Of a stretch of DNA of 64,000 nt, positions 12,301-24,306 are shown piece after piece. This DNA is from Allomyces macrogynus ATCC 38327 (taxonomy: Eukaryota; Blastocladiomycota; Blastocladiomycetes; Blastocladiales; Blastocladiaceae): assembly GCA_000151295.1 (NCBI GenBank), contig GG745366.1:270739-334738 (forward strand), read 5' to 3'. The position numbers and the translations under genes were made by a program. How positions within the stretch are numbered: the stretch's first letter is position 1; each line of letters opens with the position of its first letter. The notes under the pieces were generated by a model. That model did no database searches. It saw only the letters and a program-made list of their open reading frames with translations, and was not told the origin of the DNA.

Positions 12301-13337
12301 GTGGACGAGACAAGCGTGGCGAGGTGAGTCGCGTCGAGTGCCGAAGCACCGCCGAGAAACGTGCGCTGCGCGCGCGGTGGCGGCGTGCCGGCTACCGACG
12401 TGGCACTGGCCGCATGCTGGTCGGCGAGCGCCGATGTTGATGGCGCAGTCGGAGCGTTTGGTGCGGGCGGTACACCAGCATTGGCTAGGCCCGGTAATGA
12501 CGGGTAAAATTGGTCAGTTCGGGGAATCGCTGCCACGGGCACTGGCGCGGGCGCGGGCGCGGGCGGCGCACTGATCGGTCCCGCGGTCGCGAGGCTGAGG
12601 TCGGGCGTCGACGCCGTGGCCGTGCCACGCGGCGACGACGGTCGTGATAGCGCCGTCGACGGAAGTGGCGGGGACGGGGTCGCGGCCCGTGACCCGCCAG
12701 ACGAGTCGAGCGCAGCGCGCCGCGGGAGTGTCTGTTCCATGTGGATCAAGATCTCTGGCAGGACGGGATCTGGCGCGGGCGCGGGGACCGGTGCCGGTGG
12801 CGGGACAGGAACCATGGCTAGGAGCGTGGCCGATTTGGAGAAGCGGCTTGGTGGGGATCGCTCGCCGGGCAGCGGCGGCGACATTGGTCGCGCCAATTCA
12901 GCGAGCACTTCGCCCGGTGCGCTTCTCGTCGACGATGGCGCGCGGGGGTATGCGGGCGAGCCCGAGGAGGCGGCAGCGAGGAGCGACGGCGCCTTGGTCG
13001 ACGGCAGCGACACGTCCTCGTCGGTCTCTTCGACCTGCTCGAGCCCGAACGCCGAAGACGAGACGAGTCGCAGGGACGACGACGAGTGGCCCCCGTTTCC
13101 AATCGATTTCGGCACAAGTCTTGACGGCTGCGGCGCGTCGCGTGTGGCCATAGAGGCCGCGTCGGCCGCTGCAGCGCCCGAGATCGGGTCGCCATTGAGC
13201 GACAGGTCTCCGCGCGCGTCGACGCCCACGGCGCCGTCGCCGAGGGCGGCGGCATGGTCGCTTGCGGCAGCAGCAGGCAGCGGTGGAGCGGCAGGGCCGG
13301 TGCCGTGCAACGGCGGTGACGGGTTGGGACTGGCCAT
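9382..13337 (-). CDS. Cyclic-nucleotide-gated ion channel (CNG), BeCNG1-like
   Basis: Eight exons are proposed: 13337 to about 11792, 11690-11345, 11273 to about 11010, about 10966-10909, 10832-10739, 10653-10550, 10482-10268 and 10198-9382, roughly 1,147 aa. An N-terminal tail of about 450 residues is Pro/Ala/Ser rich. Then come S1 (DLYYLICGMWVLVP), S2 (YHFCALDVIMLISVLL), a weakly charged S4 (LRAVRLIQIADSV), S5 (IKNLLLSIAMAWLNSCVFWA) and S6 (MLLSAIVFGSVFGNLAAIV). A C-linker (KHRKYKKDFLCRYM) and a cyclic-nucleotide-binding domain follow; its phosphate cassette FGEVALLQDARRTATAR carries the Arg and the Thr linked to cGMP preference. The Ala/Pro-rich tail after the CNBD is probably disordered. 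No canonical selectivity filter is visible between S5 and S6. It is divergent from the RING gene. Exon 1/2 and 3/4 junctions are uncertain. Confidence 0.88.
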
Positions 13338-13944
13338 GGTCGCGTAGAAGCGGCGAGGGCTGCGTCTCCGGCCGAGCGCAAGCGAAGGGCAGGCAGGAGT
13401 CGGGTGTGAAGCTGCGCGGCGAGGACGGGGCCGGGCGCGGAAGATCGAGTGCGTGCGTGCGCTGGCCGTGGGCGGTGCCTGGCGGCGTGCGCGCAATGGG
13501 CCGAGGGCGCGGAGCGTCGGTCGTCGGCGGGGACACTGTTGGCAATCACGGCTCGTTCGAAATTGCGAGGCGTGCGGCGCTTTGCCGCGCGCGGGGCGCT
13601 TTGCAGCAAGTCGCGATGCGCGCCCTTGTTTGTCGCGCGCGATGCAGACGTTGGCCGGCCAAGCGCGCCGGCTGAGATCGCTGCAAACGATGGCGGCCGC
13701 AATACGATTTCTCGCAGGCGACGGCAGCGGCGTGGGAGACAGACACTTTGGCGTGGCTGGCACCATGCCTCCATGTCACCGTTACGGCATCGCCACGTCA
13801 CTGCTGCGCCGTTTTAACTGCAGCATCGCCGAGTCCGCCGAGAACTGCTCTCCTCAGCACCAAGGCGCGCCGCCCGCGACCGCAACTTGTTTCGTTCCTG
13901 ACCCGCACCGCCGACCTCCGACCCGAGCAATCCACCAACCAACC

Positions 13945-14845
13945 ATGGCGAGCTACTTTGGTCCGCACCCGCCCGTGCAACACGCCACGACGCGCCTGGC
14001 ATCGCCCGCTTGCCTTTCCACCCGGAGCTTACGCACCTGACAGACGACCACAACCTCGACGAACGCGCGCACACCGGCGCTCCCCGCCGCGCGGGCGGCA
14101 CGGCGCACGCCGACCTCCTGGCCGGATTTCTCTCGACCGAACGTACCAACTCCGATGCCGCTGCAGCCCCGACCGCCGAACTCCCGACCGAGGGAGCGCT
14201 CGGCGCGGCCGTGGCCATGTTTGACCGGTTGCGGCTCTCGGCCGACTCGCCAACGCACGCGGCATGGCTCGCGACGCTGCTCGAGAATTTGATGGCAAGC
14301 GCCAACGCGTAAGGATGCTCGTCCACCATTTGGTGTTGGTTGTTTGGTATTTGCTGACGCGTCGTCGTCGTCACGAGGTAGTCCGTCAGGTCCGCCGCCC
14401 GCGAGCAAGGCGTTTATTGCCGCGTTACCACGGCCAAAGTCGCTGGCCCCCGGTACGCCATCATTCATGGCACGACCCGCGCGTGTATTATGCTGACGCA
14501 TGCATTCTAGACGCGACGTGCCCGATCTGCACCGAACCACTCGACGAAAAGGACTCGGACGCGCGCTCGCTGCCGTGCGGCCACACGTTCGATCGCGTAC
14601 GGTTTATATCCACCCCCGGCATCACGACCCCTGCCGAGACCTCACCCCTCCACTCCCTCCGTTTTGGACAGGAATGCGTCGTGCCCTGGCTCGAGCTACG
14701 CAACACATGCCCAATGTGCCGGCTCGAACTGCCCACCGACGCGCCACCCAAACCACCCACGCCCGATCCGGCGCAATTTGTGACCACACGGTATCACGTC
14801 GACAGCGACGACGGCGAAGACGACGTCTACGGCATGTACGGATGA
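13945..14845 (+). CDS. RING-type E3 ubiquitin ligase, RNF115/126-like
   Basis: Five exons (13945-13960, 14044-14308, 14382-14452, 14511-14596, 14672-14845) give 203 aa with consistent phases. The join GPPPASKAFIAALP then DATCPICTEPL reproduces the GPPPA...LP linker that precedes the RING in RNF115/126-type ligases. The RING reads CPIC...LPCGHTFDREC...TCPMC. The fifth metal-ligand position, His in RING-H2, is Asp (CGHTFD). Ligases of this type are soluble and mark proteins for proteasomal or endosomal sorting. The first exon is only 16 nt; a different first exon is possible. The CNG gene is divergent, with about 600 bp between the starts. The Asp is discussed separately. Confidence 0.82.
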
Positions 14846-16804
14846 AACAGGGAGGCGCCATGTGCAGCAGTACGAGATAAATGCATGAAATGAAATATCA
14901 TCGCTGTTTGGCTGCGGCACCCTTTGTCAGAGTTGCCACTCGATCGGCACGTCCCCGCCCCCGCGACGCACCGCGACGCGTCCGTTCAAACGCACATGCC
15001 TCTCCACCGGTTTTTGACCGAACACGCGCCGGCACAACCAAACGATCGAGACTGTGTGCGTCCCGCGGCCGCACGGCTGGCACCGTGTGCGCCTACCTCC
15101 TGGTTGATTGGACGCAACGCACATGTTCGCCCCTGGAGGTATGGCCATCAGTCGCTGGGCGGTTGGACCCCCGTCGTGGTGCCTGTTGTTCCGCGCCGCC
15201 CCTCAGCATTGCGTTGCTTGCGGCGGCGGTAGCGGCGCTCCTGGCCAGAGAAACGAGCACATAAATAAATTGCGCGGGCGAGGGATGTGCAGGATGCGCC
15301 CGAGAATATCGACCCCGCCGTCGGCTGTCGACCTTCATGACCTTGCCCCGCTCAACCGGCTGTGGCCGCAGCCATGCGAAGTGAGGGACTAGTGTGAGTT
15401 GGGCAAGCGAGCCGGCTGTTATGTTTCGACATTGGTCATTTGCTTCTCGCGTCCTCCTTATTGCCAAGGGACTGACTGAGGAAACATATCACAGGCAAGA
15501 CAGGCCTCATGGTGAGGACCAAACACCACTTCATGATATCGCGAATCGGCGGGGCGAGCGCTGTGGTGCGCGCCGGGCAGATTGCGGCGCTGGTGCGTGT
15601 GCACACAAGACAGACATCGTGATTGCAAACCTGATCCCTCACCATGGCTCAAACGTCTCTGCCATACATCTCCACCTGATGTTGAACCATCACACTGCCC
15701 ACACCTGACCAACCATGACCCCATCCCTGATGAGCATGCTCAGTCATGCTCCCCACCACGCGCTGCAGGAACGCCGCACGCCGGCCTCTTGTTGGTCAAT
15801 ATTCCCACAATTGACGGCCACAAGAACGCGGTACTTCCAGCCACTGACCCACAGGCTCAGTATGGCCATGGTGCTGTTAAGCCCACAACACCTGCAGCCA
15901 AATCGCTACGCCCTCCACCCCATGGCGTGGTTCTCTGTGTTGGTTGATTGAGAATTAAATAGAGAAAGATATTGCGAACGTTGTCCACCAGTTGATGTTG
16001 GCTGGTGGGTAGGCGGCGTGGACACAATGGTGTGGAGCCAACATCCCAGTGACAGTGTCTAGTGCAGCCCACCCAATCCCAATCCTGATCCCATCAAGGA
16101 GGTCCATTTGGCAGATCATTTTACTTGCACCTCCATCACTGGTCGCGGCCACGGCCATATGCAAGGAGGCGATCCAGACTCGCATGGTTGGGCAGGGATC
16201 GCTGATTCTCGTGTGCCACTCTTGTAACTTGTGCATCTCACATCTTGCATCTTCAGTCTTCCATTTTGCCGGACGTGGAGGAAGACTTAATTCAAGGGCC
16301 GAAAGTGAACGAACCACGGCCATGGGTTCTCGATCCAGCAGGGCAGGCCGCGTTCGCTGCAGCCACACAGTGGATGAATTGCAGAGCGCAAGAAACAGGC
16401 GTCATGACTGCATTTCTGATCCCACATCACAACAACTTGCTGGGCTACCCTCATGGGTTGCCCGCACTGCACAAGAGCGATGAAAACAACACAAAGAGCA
16501 CGCGGTAGTTATTGAGCAATATATCGTAAATGGGGCGCGCCAGCATCGCGCAAGAGCTTTTTGGTGGTCTATGGCACTGGGAAGGAAGGAAGGACATGAC
16601 AGGAATGGGAACAGCAACAGCAAAAAGAGCGACCAACAACAAAAAAAAAAGAGACTTAAGGACAAGGCAAAATCTGCAACGACGAAATCGACAAACAGTC
16701 TCTAGCTCCATGTGCACGGTCGCGGCCGATCTCTAAAAAAAAAAAAATAACACCACAACAAAAAAAAAGGACATGCACGCCCACATTCTCTCTCTCTCCG
16801 CCAC
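14846..16804. other. Gene-poor, lower-GC interval
   Basis: Roughly 2 kb without a supported gene. Base composition is clearly less GC-rich than flanking genes, codon bias disappears, and there are A-runs near 16640-16770. Short frames such as 15582-15947 and 16245-16508 have no recognisable domain. It may be a decayed mobile-element or pseudogene remnant, but no terminal repeats or transposase motifs are visible. Confidence 0.5.
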
Positions 16805-19800
16805 CTACTCCCTTCCAACGGCGCCTGCTGCTGCCGCCCCACTGCCACCCACGCGTGCGGGCGTCGCGAGGTGCTTGACGGGCACCGGCGGGACCGGAAC
16901 CCCCACTAGCGGCGTTACACACGCTCCATTCACCTCCGGTGGCATCGGCATCGGCATCGGCAGGGGCTCGCCCAACTGCCACGCGGACCCGCGGCGCGAC
17001 GGCGCGCTCGACACGTCCGACACGCGCCGCGAGTACTCGGTCGACTCGGACATGAACGACGCGGCCGACGGCGCGCGCGTCGTGCGCATCATGACCGGCG
17101 GGGCCGGGGGCGGGACGATCGGCAGTGGCGGCGGCGATGCCGACAAAACGGCCGCGCACGGCGCGCCGGTCGGTGTCGCGGGTACGGGAATCGACACGCT
17201 CGTTGGGCCGGGGGTCGTCGCGCCGTCCTCCTCATCCTCCTCCTCCTCCTCGACGTCCGTCACGTCCGTCTCCTCCGCGGCGGCGGCGGCCGCCTGAGCC
17301 TCGGCGTCGGCCAAACCGGCCCAGTAATCGCGCGTCACCGCAATCGTTTCGAGGTACCGCGCCATCCTTGGCACGCCGGCACCCATGGTCCGGAACAGCG
17401 GCGCGACCATGTACTCGGCGAACGTGAGTCCCATGCGCGCGGCCTGTGGGCGTGTCCGGTCCGAGAATCCCGACACGGTCCACCCCTTACTGCGCTCGAG
17501 ATCCCCCTGCGCCCACATTTCCGCCTGGATGCAGTCCGACCACCCGCGCGCGAGGTGCAGCGGGCGCACGACGTTCGACACGTCGGCGCACTTGATGATC
17601 ATCTCGAGCGTGCGCGCGCGGTGCTCGGCGTCATTCCAATCGACCGGCTGGATCTCATTGTACTTGGCCATCACATCCACATGCTTCGCGAGATCCGTGG
17701 CCAAAATGCACCGAATGATGAGCTTGCGCACTTCGGCGTGCTCGGCGCGCGTGAGGCTCGCCAGCAGATCAAACTTGCGCAGCAGGACAAACGCCTCGTG
17801 CGCATGGTGGTTTTCGAGCGGGGACTGGTCGTTGTAGAGCAATGCGAGCGCCGACGCCGCCTGGATGTGGTAGCTGTTGGTCTTGCCGTCGTGGTGCAGG
17901 TCGTGGCACACGCACGCGAGCAAAAAGGCCGCTTGCTCGAGCGGCGTGAAGAGCAGAGCCGCGCGGGTCGGCCGTGCCGCGGCCGCTTGTTGCTGGCGTT
18001 GTTGCGCGGCGAGGCGTGACATCGGCGGCATGCGCAGCCGCGGGACACGGCGCGCGGTCGCCTCTGCCGAAATAACGGGCTCGTCGGGTTCGGCCGCGCC
18101 AGCGGGGCGGCGGCGTCGGCGGCAGCGGTGGCAGCGATGACCCCGTGGCAGACACGAGTTTCGGGTACCCGAGGGACGTTGGGGTGGGCGGGACCGGCAA
18201 TGCCCCCGTCGCGACCGTCATGTCCTCGTCGCACTCGACGGCCTGCGCGGCGGCCTCGCCGTCGTCCTTGACGCAGCACGTGCGCAAAAACAGGTACGCG
18301 GCCTGCGTGACATCAAACGCGTGCCGGAAATTATGGTACGGGTTATCGGCGTACCCCTTCTCCACCGCCACGAGGAATTCAAGAAACCGCGCCGGCTCCA
18401 CTTTCAACACCTCCAGCAACCCGAGGTCGGCAAACATGTCGACCAAGAACACGAGCAGTTCATGGTGCGCGTAGGACCACGGGTCGAAGTTCCACGAATT
18501 GAGCAATGGTAAATGCGTCGCGTCCGGCACGACCGGCGGCAACGTCGGCGTCGCCGCATGCATCGGCGCCTGCGCCTCGGCCGCGGCCGCGAGCAGCCAC
18601 TGCTCATCCATGGTCCCAGGAGGCGCCGCGTCGAGCGGCACGTCCGAAGCGGCCGAGGAAACGGTCGAATCGACCGAGTCGCGCCGGTGCCGACGGGCGG
18701 CCGCGCGCGCGGCGGCGTGCGCTGCGCCTGTGGATCCGCGACGCGCACGGCGTGCGCTGAGCACGGGCGAGGCGGACGGTGCGGGCGCTGGTGACCCGGG
18801 CGCGCCGTAGACGGCCGCGTGGTACTCGGGCGTATCGCGGAGCACTTCCACGGCGAGCCAACTCCGCGCCTGCGCGTCCAGATCGGACGACCGGATCGCG
18901 CGCTCGAGAGCTGGCCGGTACAAGTTCGACGCCGTGAGTGTCGTCAAGACCGAAGCGAGCTGCGCCTTGGCGTTGGGCGGCAAGGACGCCGCGTCGTTCC
19001 CGACCAACAAGTTGGTCACGGTCTTGGTGATGAGCGAGAGCGGTGTCTCGACAGCCGCGGCCACCTGGTCCTGCAACGACTCGATGGTGGTCTCCAACGA
19101 CTCGCGACGGGTGCGTTCCTCGTCGAGCAATTGCCAGACGGTCTTTTCCTTGCGTTTACGCCAGACGGCGCGCCAGACGCCGCGGACAGCGTCGGGTTTC
19201 ACGGGCTTGACCATGTAGTCGTCGGCGCCCGCGCGCAAGCACGCGTAGGCGAGTTCCATTTCGTCGGCGGTGGCGAGCACTATTTGGCGGAAGGGAAGTG
19301 AGTCAGGTTAGGCGGGCCAGGTAATACCAGAAAGGCAAACAAACGCACTGATGACGGGCAAGTGCCGCAGACTCGGTTCCGACCGCACGGCCTTGAGCAG
19401 GTCGGTCCCGCTCGTCGACGCCATATCAGCGACGAGCAGCGCGTACTCGCGCTCCCCGCCTGCTGAGGCAAGAGGATGCGGAAGCAACCCGGCATCGTGC
19501 GATGCCCGGCGCGAACCCGGCGTGCGCGCCTGGGCGGGCGACGGCGACCGGGAGACGCGCGAGTCAACTGCAAGTGCGCGGGCCGCGGTCGTCGACCCCG
19601 CACGACGGCGCGGGACGGTTGCAAATGTCGAATTGGCTGCTGCCGCAGCCGCGGCAGCACGCTTGAGCGCAACCAGTGCCGCGGCCGCGTCGGGCACGGT
19701 TTCGGCCGGGTACCCGTTGGCCGCGAGCATCGCGGCGACGCGGCGCGCGTGCGCCGCATCCGCGTCGACGACAAGCACGCGCAGGTCGGTCGGGTTGATG

Positions 19801-20282
19801 GATAACCGACGCGCAAAGACGCGGGACGGGTCGGCAGCGAGGGCCGCCAAGTCGGCCGATGCGAGCGACGTGGATGACGAGGACGAGGTGGTTGACAGCG
19901 ACGCGAGAGCCGCTGAATTGCGCCGTGCCGCGCGCGCAATGGCCGCGGCCGGGGGCGGCGGTGCCAAGCTCGGCGAAAAGGATGCGCGCCGAGGCAGCAT
20001 CGCAGGTGGAGAGGTTGGCGACATCGGATTCGGCGAGGTCGGCGGGCTCGTGCGGCCGCCGGTGAAGGGCAGCGCCGGCAAGCACGAGAGGGCCAGCGCA
20101 GCGAGTGACGACGACCGGCGCGCCGACGGTGACGAGTGGTGCGCGTGGGTCGACAGCGCCGAGGCGGCCGAGTCGGCGGATGTCGAGGAGGTGCTGCGCG
20201 ACGAGGTGCGCGACAGCGGTTGCGGCGGCGGGGCGACGTAGTCGTGGAGCGAGTCGTTGGAGCGTCGGCGGTGCGAGGCCAT
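16805..20282 (-). CDS. Receiver-domain/cyclic-nucleotide phosphodiesterase fusion (RegA-like architecture)
   Basis: Three exons (20282-19349, 19279 to about 18156, about 18079-16805), about 1,110 aa. After about 160 Ser/Ala-rich residues comes a receiver domain: acidic pocket LRVLVVDAD, phospho-acceptor Asp in YALLVADMAS, conserved Thr in VIMLATADEM and Lys in DDYMVKPVKP. A coiled linker (LDEERTRRESLETTIESLQD) leads to a class I phosphodiesterase domain with NPYHNFRHAFDV, the metal site CVCHDLHHDGKTN and IIKCADVSNVVRP. The tail is acidic and Pro-rich. The first intron (19280-19348) is well supported; the second (18080-18155) is the only phase-correct pair of usual length, but its splice sites are weak. 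The REC-PDE order is that of Dictyostelium RegA, where phosphorelay controls cAMP hydrolysis. Whether this enzyme prefers cAMP or cGMP cannot be read here. Confidence 0.88.
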
Positions 20283-21154
20283 CTTGATGCACGGGTACGT
20301 GGTGCAGGTGGTCGGTGACTGGTGGGCCTGGTTGGTTGTGCGGCTGGGTGGGGCCGCCAACAGAGGTCGAATCCGCCGCCTCAAGGCGCAGCTGTCTGTC
20401 GCTTCAGCAGCCGGCGCGCGAGCGATCGCCGCGGTCTATCTAGTCTATGGCGGGCGGGTCGCGCGCGCGACGGGCGGCAGCGAGCAGTGCAGTGAGTCGG
20501 GGCGGTGCAGGCAGGCGGGCGGGTTGGGCGCGGGGATCGCGACGACGACGACGGTGGCCGACCGCTGCGGCCAGATTGACGACGATGGGTTGCATGCCAG
20601 CATGAGCGGAACTAGGTGGTCCACTCCAGGTTTCGGTTTCGGTTCGGTGTCGATTTCGGTGGCGGTTTCGGTTACGCCTTGTTTCGCCCAGTTTCGCCTC
20701 GATCTGCGTGGCCCAGCGCACGTGCGTTCCCCACATCGGCGCAACATGCATGACAGGCCCCTGCATGCCGCCGGCAACGGCAACAGGCTGGGCATTGCCC
20801 CTCTGCTGCGGCCGCCACCTCGGCCGTCGAACTCCGCCACGCCGCCGTTGCCGCCGCCTCCGGCAAGGAGAACAACGTTGCGCGATTCGTGCGATGCAGG
20901 CCGTCATGTCGACCGAGGACTATCTGCACAACAGGCCCGACCGCCGCCACGGCAGGAACCGACCATGGCCGCGCTAAACAAGGCAGCGCAACTGCGCGTG
21001 CGCAGCTGAACGACGACAACGACGACAACGACGACTCCACTTCCCACGCTCGACCGGGCGATCCTTCCTCCCAAACGACTACCAACTCCAGCTCAACCGA
21101 CACGCGCGGATTGCCCCTCCCGTCCCCGCGCTTGACTTTCTCCACCACCGCAAG
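20283..21154. promoter_or_regulatory. Divergent promoter region, PDE (-) / GH26-like (+)
   Basis: About 870 bp separate the two starts. The interval contains a purine/pyrimidine stretch with repeated ggttTCGG-type words around 20630-20690, but no clear TATA box. No coding frame here has domain support. Shared regulation is possible from position only. Confidence 0.4.
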
Positions 21155-22615
21155 ATGGCCCACGACGCCGCCATTGACGGCCCGCGCAAGCCGCGGTCGC
21201 GCGCCTGCAAACTCGCCGTGGCCGCTTTGGCCATTCTCATCGTCGCCGGCATCACCATCGGCGCGCTTTTTGCCGCAGGCGTCTTGAAAACCTCGTCGGC
21301 CACGTCGAGCGCCGCCGACTCGAGTTCCGGCAACGGGTCGAATGGTCCGCGCGGCGACAACAGCAACGGGTCCGGCACGACGGCGTCGCCCTCGGCCACG
21401 CCGACCGATGGCGCCAACAAGACGGCGAGCACCGGCGGCATGCTCGGCAAACTCGTCACGCCCAACGACAAGGGCATGCTGCTCGGCGCGCATATCTGGG
21501 GTGACGGCATTCAGTGGAGCGCAAAGGACCCGAGTAACTGGAACAAGTTGGCGGGTTCGTTTGATTTTACCCGAGCCGTGTTCGCGCGCTCGAAAATCGT
21601 CATGGCTGATCAATCCACTTCCCAGACTTCAACGGCGCCGGGTTCGGCGCGTTCGTCTCGGTCGACAACGCGACGGGCATCAAGGACCCCGAGTCGGTCA
21701 TTGGCTACGCCAAGCAAATCAAGGACGCCAAGGGGTTCATGCTCTTTACGCTCGAGCCCATGGACGGCCTGCACGTCATGACCGACTCGGTCATTGACAA
21801 GGTCGTGGCCGTGCTCGTTCAGATCAACGACATGGGCGTGCCCGTCATGCTGCGATTCGCGCACGAAATGAACGGCGCCTGGTACGCGTGGGGCCAAAAA
21901 CCCGACCTCTACAAGGCGACCTGGATCAAGCTCACCAAGGCCGTGCGCGCCAAGGCCAAGCTGACGTCGACCGTCTGGGCGGCCAATGTCGCCGCGGGGT
22001 ACCCGTGGACCGACGTTTATTCGCCCGCCAAGGGGTCGCCCGATTTCGTCGCCATGGATACGAATAAGGACGGCGCTGTCGATGCCAAGGACGACCCGTT
22101 TGCGCCGTACTACCCGGGCAACGACGTACGTTTCCGAGCTGTAGGGACTGGATTCGCGACCGTGCGACTCACCTTCTCCACCCTCTTTCCAGTGGGTCGA
22201 CTGGATCGGCTTCTCGCTTTTCCACTTTGGCCCCTACCCGTTCGGCAAGAACGTGGTCCCCGACTCGGGCGCCGTTGCCGGCGTTCTCGAGCCGGCGACC
22301 TGGTCGATCACGCAGTTCGCGTCGTCGATGAACAAGCCCTTTGGCGTGTTCGAGGCCGGCGCCGTCTACTACCCGTCGTCGGGCGCAAACGACGCGGTAC
22401 TCGACGCGAGTATCAAGACGACGTGGCTCTCGCAAATCGCGGCGATCAGCAAAGGGTCGGCCAGCCACGCGCGCATTTCGCTGCTTATGTGGTTTGAGAT
22501 CGCCAAGATTGAGAATTCCGGCCAGGCACGCGACTTTGCGCTGTTCAAAAGCAACGAGGTCGCCGATAAGATTAAGCCGATGCTCAAGGCCGGCGCGTTT
22601 GTCAACAACGCCTAG
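21155..22615 (+). CDS. GH26-like glycoside hydrolase with N-terminal membrane anchor
   Basis: Three exons (21155-21554, 21626-22125, 22193-22615) encode 440 aa. Residues about 20-42 form a hydrophobic segment (LAVAALAILIVAGITIGALF) preceded by basic residues, a signal anchor or type II membrane topology. A Ser/Asn/Gly/Thr-rich stalk follows. The catalytic region shows MLRFAHEMNGAWYAWG, matching the GH26 acid/base region, and KPFGVFEAGA, a plausible nucleophile site. GH26 enzymes are mostly beta-mannanases or related endo-glucanases, so a role in cell-wall or environmental mannan/glucan processing is inferred. Inside the domain sits DTNKDGAVDAKD (22057-22092), which has the spacing of a dockerin/EF-hand calcium loop. 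Divergent from the PDE gene. Confidence 0.78.
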
Positions 22616-22908
22616 ATGACCTGTCGCTGTCGGGCGATGGTGTGCTCGCGTTTTTTCGATATCCTCTTTTTGCTGACCTTGTCCCCATCACCTCCTCTGC
22701 GCTTCTTTGTTTTTTTTTTTTTTGCTCTCGGCGTGTCCATGTGCCGCTCTCTTCTTGCTGTTCCACTCTGCTGTAGATGTGAAATTACAGCGTTTCCCTT
22801 CTCGCGCTTCGCTCCGCGGCACTCCGTCGTCGCTGCCGCACGCCCACAGCGTCCCCATTCGTCCCTACACTCCCTACTCTTCATCCCTCTGCGCGCGCGC
22901 GGCCCGAC

Positions 22909-23917
22909 TTAAGCCGTCTGCGTCTCGACCCCCGCCATCCCCGACGGGACCACATTCTCCGGCATCAGTTTCGCGGCCACCTCAGCAAACCGGCGCCCCT
23001 GGATTTCAGCAATCTCGCCTTCCTTGTCGCTCACCTTCCGCGACCCGTCCGGCCCGGCGACTGCCGACGCGCCCCACGGCGACCCGCCGAGCACTTCGCC
23101 CACCTGGTTGATGTGCGGCGACGCGTAACCCAGCGGGACATAGACCATCCCCAAATGGCTAAACCACCCGTCGCGGGTCAGTTCCCGCGGATCGCGGAGC
23201 AAGGGCGGGGGGCGGAGGGTGTACGTACGCAAAGTACGGCACCATCGTCATGATCGTCGTCTCCTGGCCGCCGTGCTGCGAGTTGGTGCAGGTGAAGACC
23301 CCCGCGGGCTTGCTCATCATTCCGCCAGACACCCAAAGACGGCCCGTAGCATCGAGGAATGACTTAATTTGGGCAGGCGCAGTGCCGAACCGCGTCGGGA
23401 CGCCGAAGAGCACGCCGTCGGACGCGGCGAGGTGGTCGACGGTGGCTTCGGGCACGGGGGGGACCGTGGGCGCGTGCATTTTCTGGAGGACTAGAGGGCG
23501 AAAGGAGGAGTGGGGGAGGTGGAAGGCGCGTCGGTCGGTCAGTCAGCGAGTGGGCACGGAGAGGAGCGCGACACGAGAGGCGTGGGCCGTGCGGATTACG
23601 ATGACGAGGCCGACGGCGCGGGCGGATCACGACTTGTGCGGGCGCGGATCGCGACAAGAACGGCGCGCGCGACTCCCGCACACTCGACGGCGCGCGGACC
23701 ACGCCAAGGGGAACGAACCCTCGGCCGGCAACGTCTCTGGGACGCGGTAAATCGTTGCGTTCGCGCGACCCGACGCGTCGACGCCCTTCTTCACGTGCGT
23801 CGCGAGCTCGTAGACGTGGTGGTAGAGCGAGTAGATGATGATGGCAATGTTGGCCTTGCGGTTGCCCGTGGCGGCAGCGGCAGCGGCGTTGGCGGCGGTC
23901 GTGGCGGCGGCGGACAT
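22909..23917 (-). CDS. WrbA/Pst2-type NAD(P)H:quinone oxidoreductase (flavodoxin-like)
   Basis: Three exons (23917-23719, 23490-23229, 23158-22909) give 236 aa. The first intron is 228 nt, long for this genome; the second is 70 nt and joins VPYFA to HLGMVYVPLGY. The N-terminus carries the FMN phosphate-binding start (IAIIIYSLYHHVYELA). Then come DGVLFGVPTRFGTAPAQIKS and GVFTCTNSQHGGQETTI, the family's signature segments, and a C-terminal GEVLGGSPWGASAVAG. Such enzymes use FMN to reduce quinones by two electrons and protect against oxidative stress; in yeast they sit at the plasma membrane periphery. The region between the exons contains no convincing additional exon. Same strand as the M20 peptidase gene upstream of it. 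Confidence 0.9.
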
Positions 23918-24306
23918 GGTGACGGTGCGTGCGTGGTGGTGGTGCGCGGATCGCGTCGATGGTGGTGCGGGGTCGTCGCGGTGGGAAGGAGGAGAAGCGA
24001 GCGCGGTGCGTGCGCGAGAAATGGACGACGTGGAGTGTGGTTAAGGTCGTGGGCCGCGCCGTGCCATGCACGCAGCTTGAGCGCGGCGTTCCCCAGGCCG
24101 GCCGATCCGATCGCGCGCCGCGCGCCGGCCGCCAGCATCACCATGGCCATCACGCTCCACGGCAAACCGCGGCCGATGCACCCAAAAAACGGCTTGTTAT
24201 GATGATACAAACACGATGAAACCACACGACGCCGTGCGCCGCTCGCGCCGTACTCGTTCACCACCTTCCTCTGCGCGTCCGCACAAGACTTTGCCGCCGC
24301 AGCACG

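Noticed and set aside
18001..18300. Separate reverse-strand gene in the alternate frame of the PDE
   Set aside because: Its Arg-rich translation has no domain, and the region is explained by the PDE intron and flanking exons.
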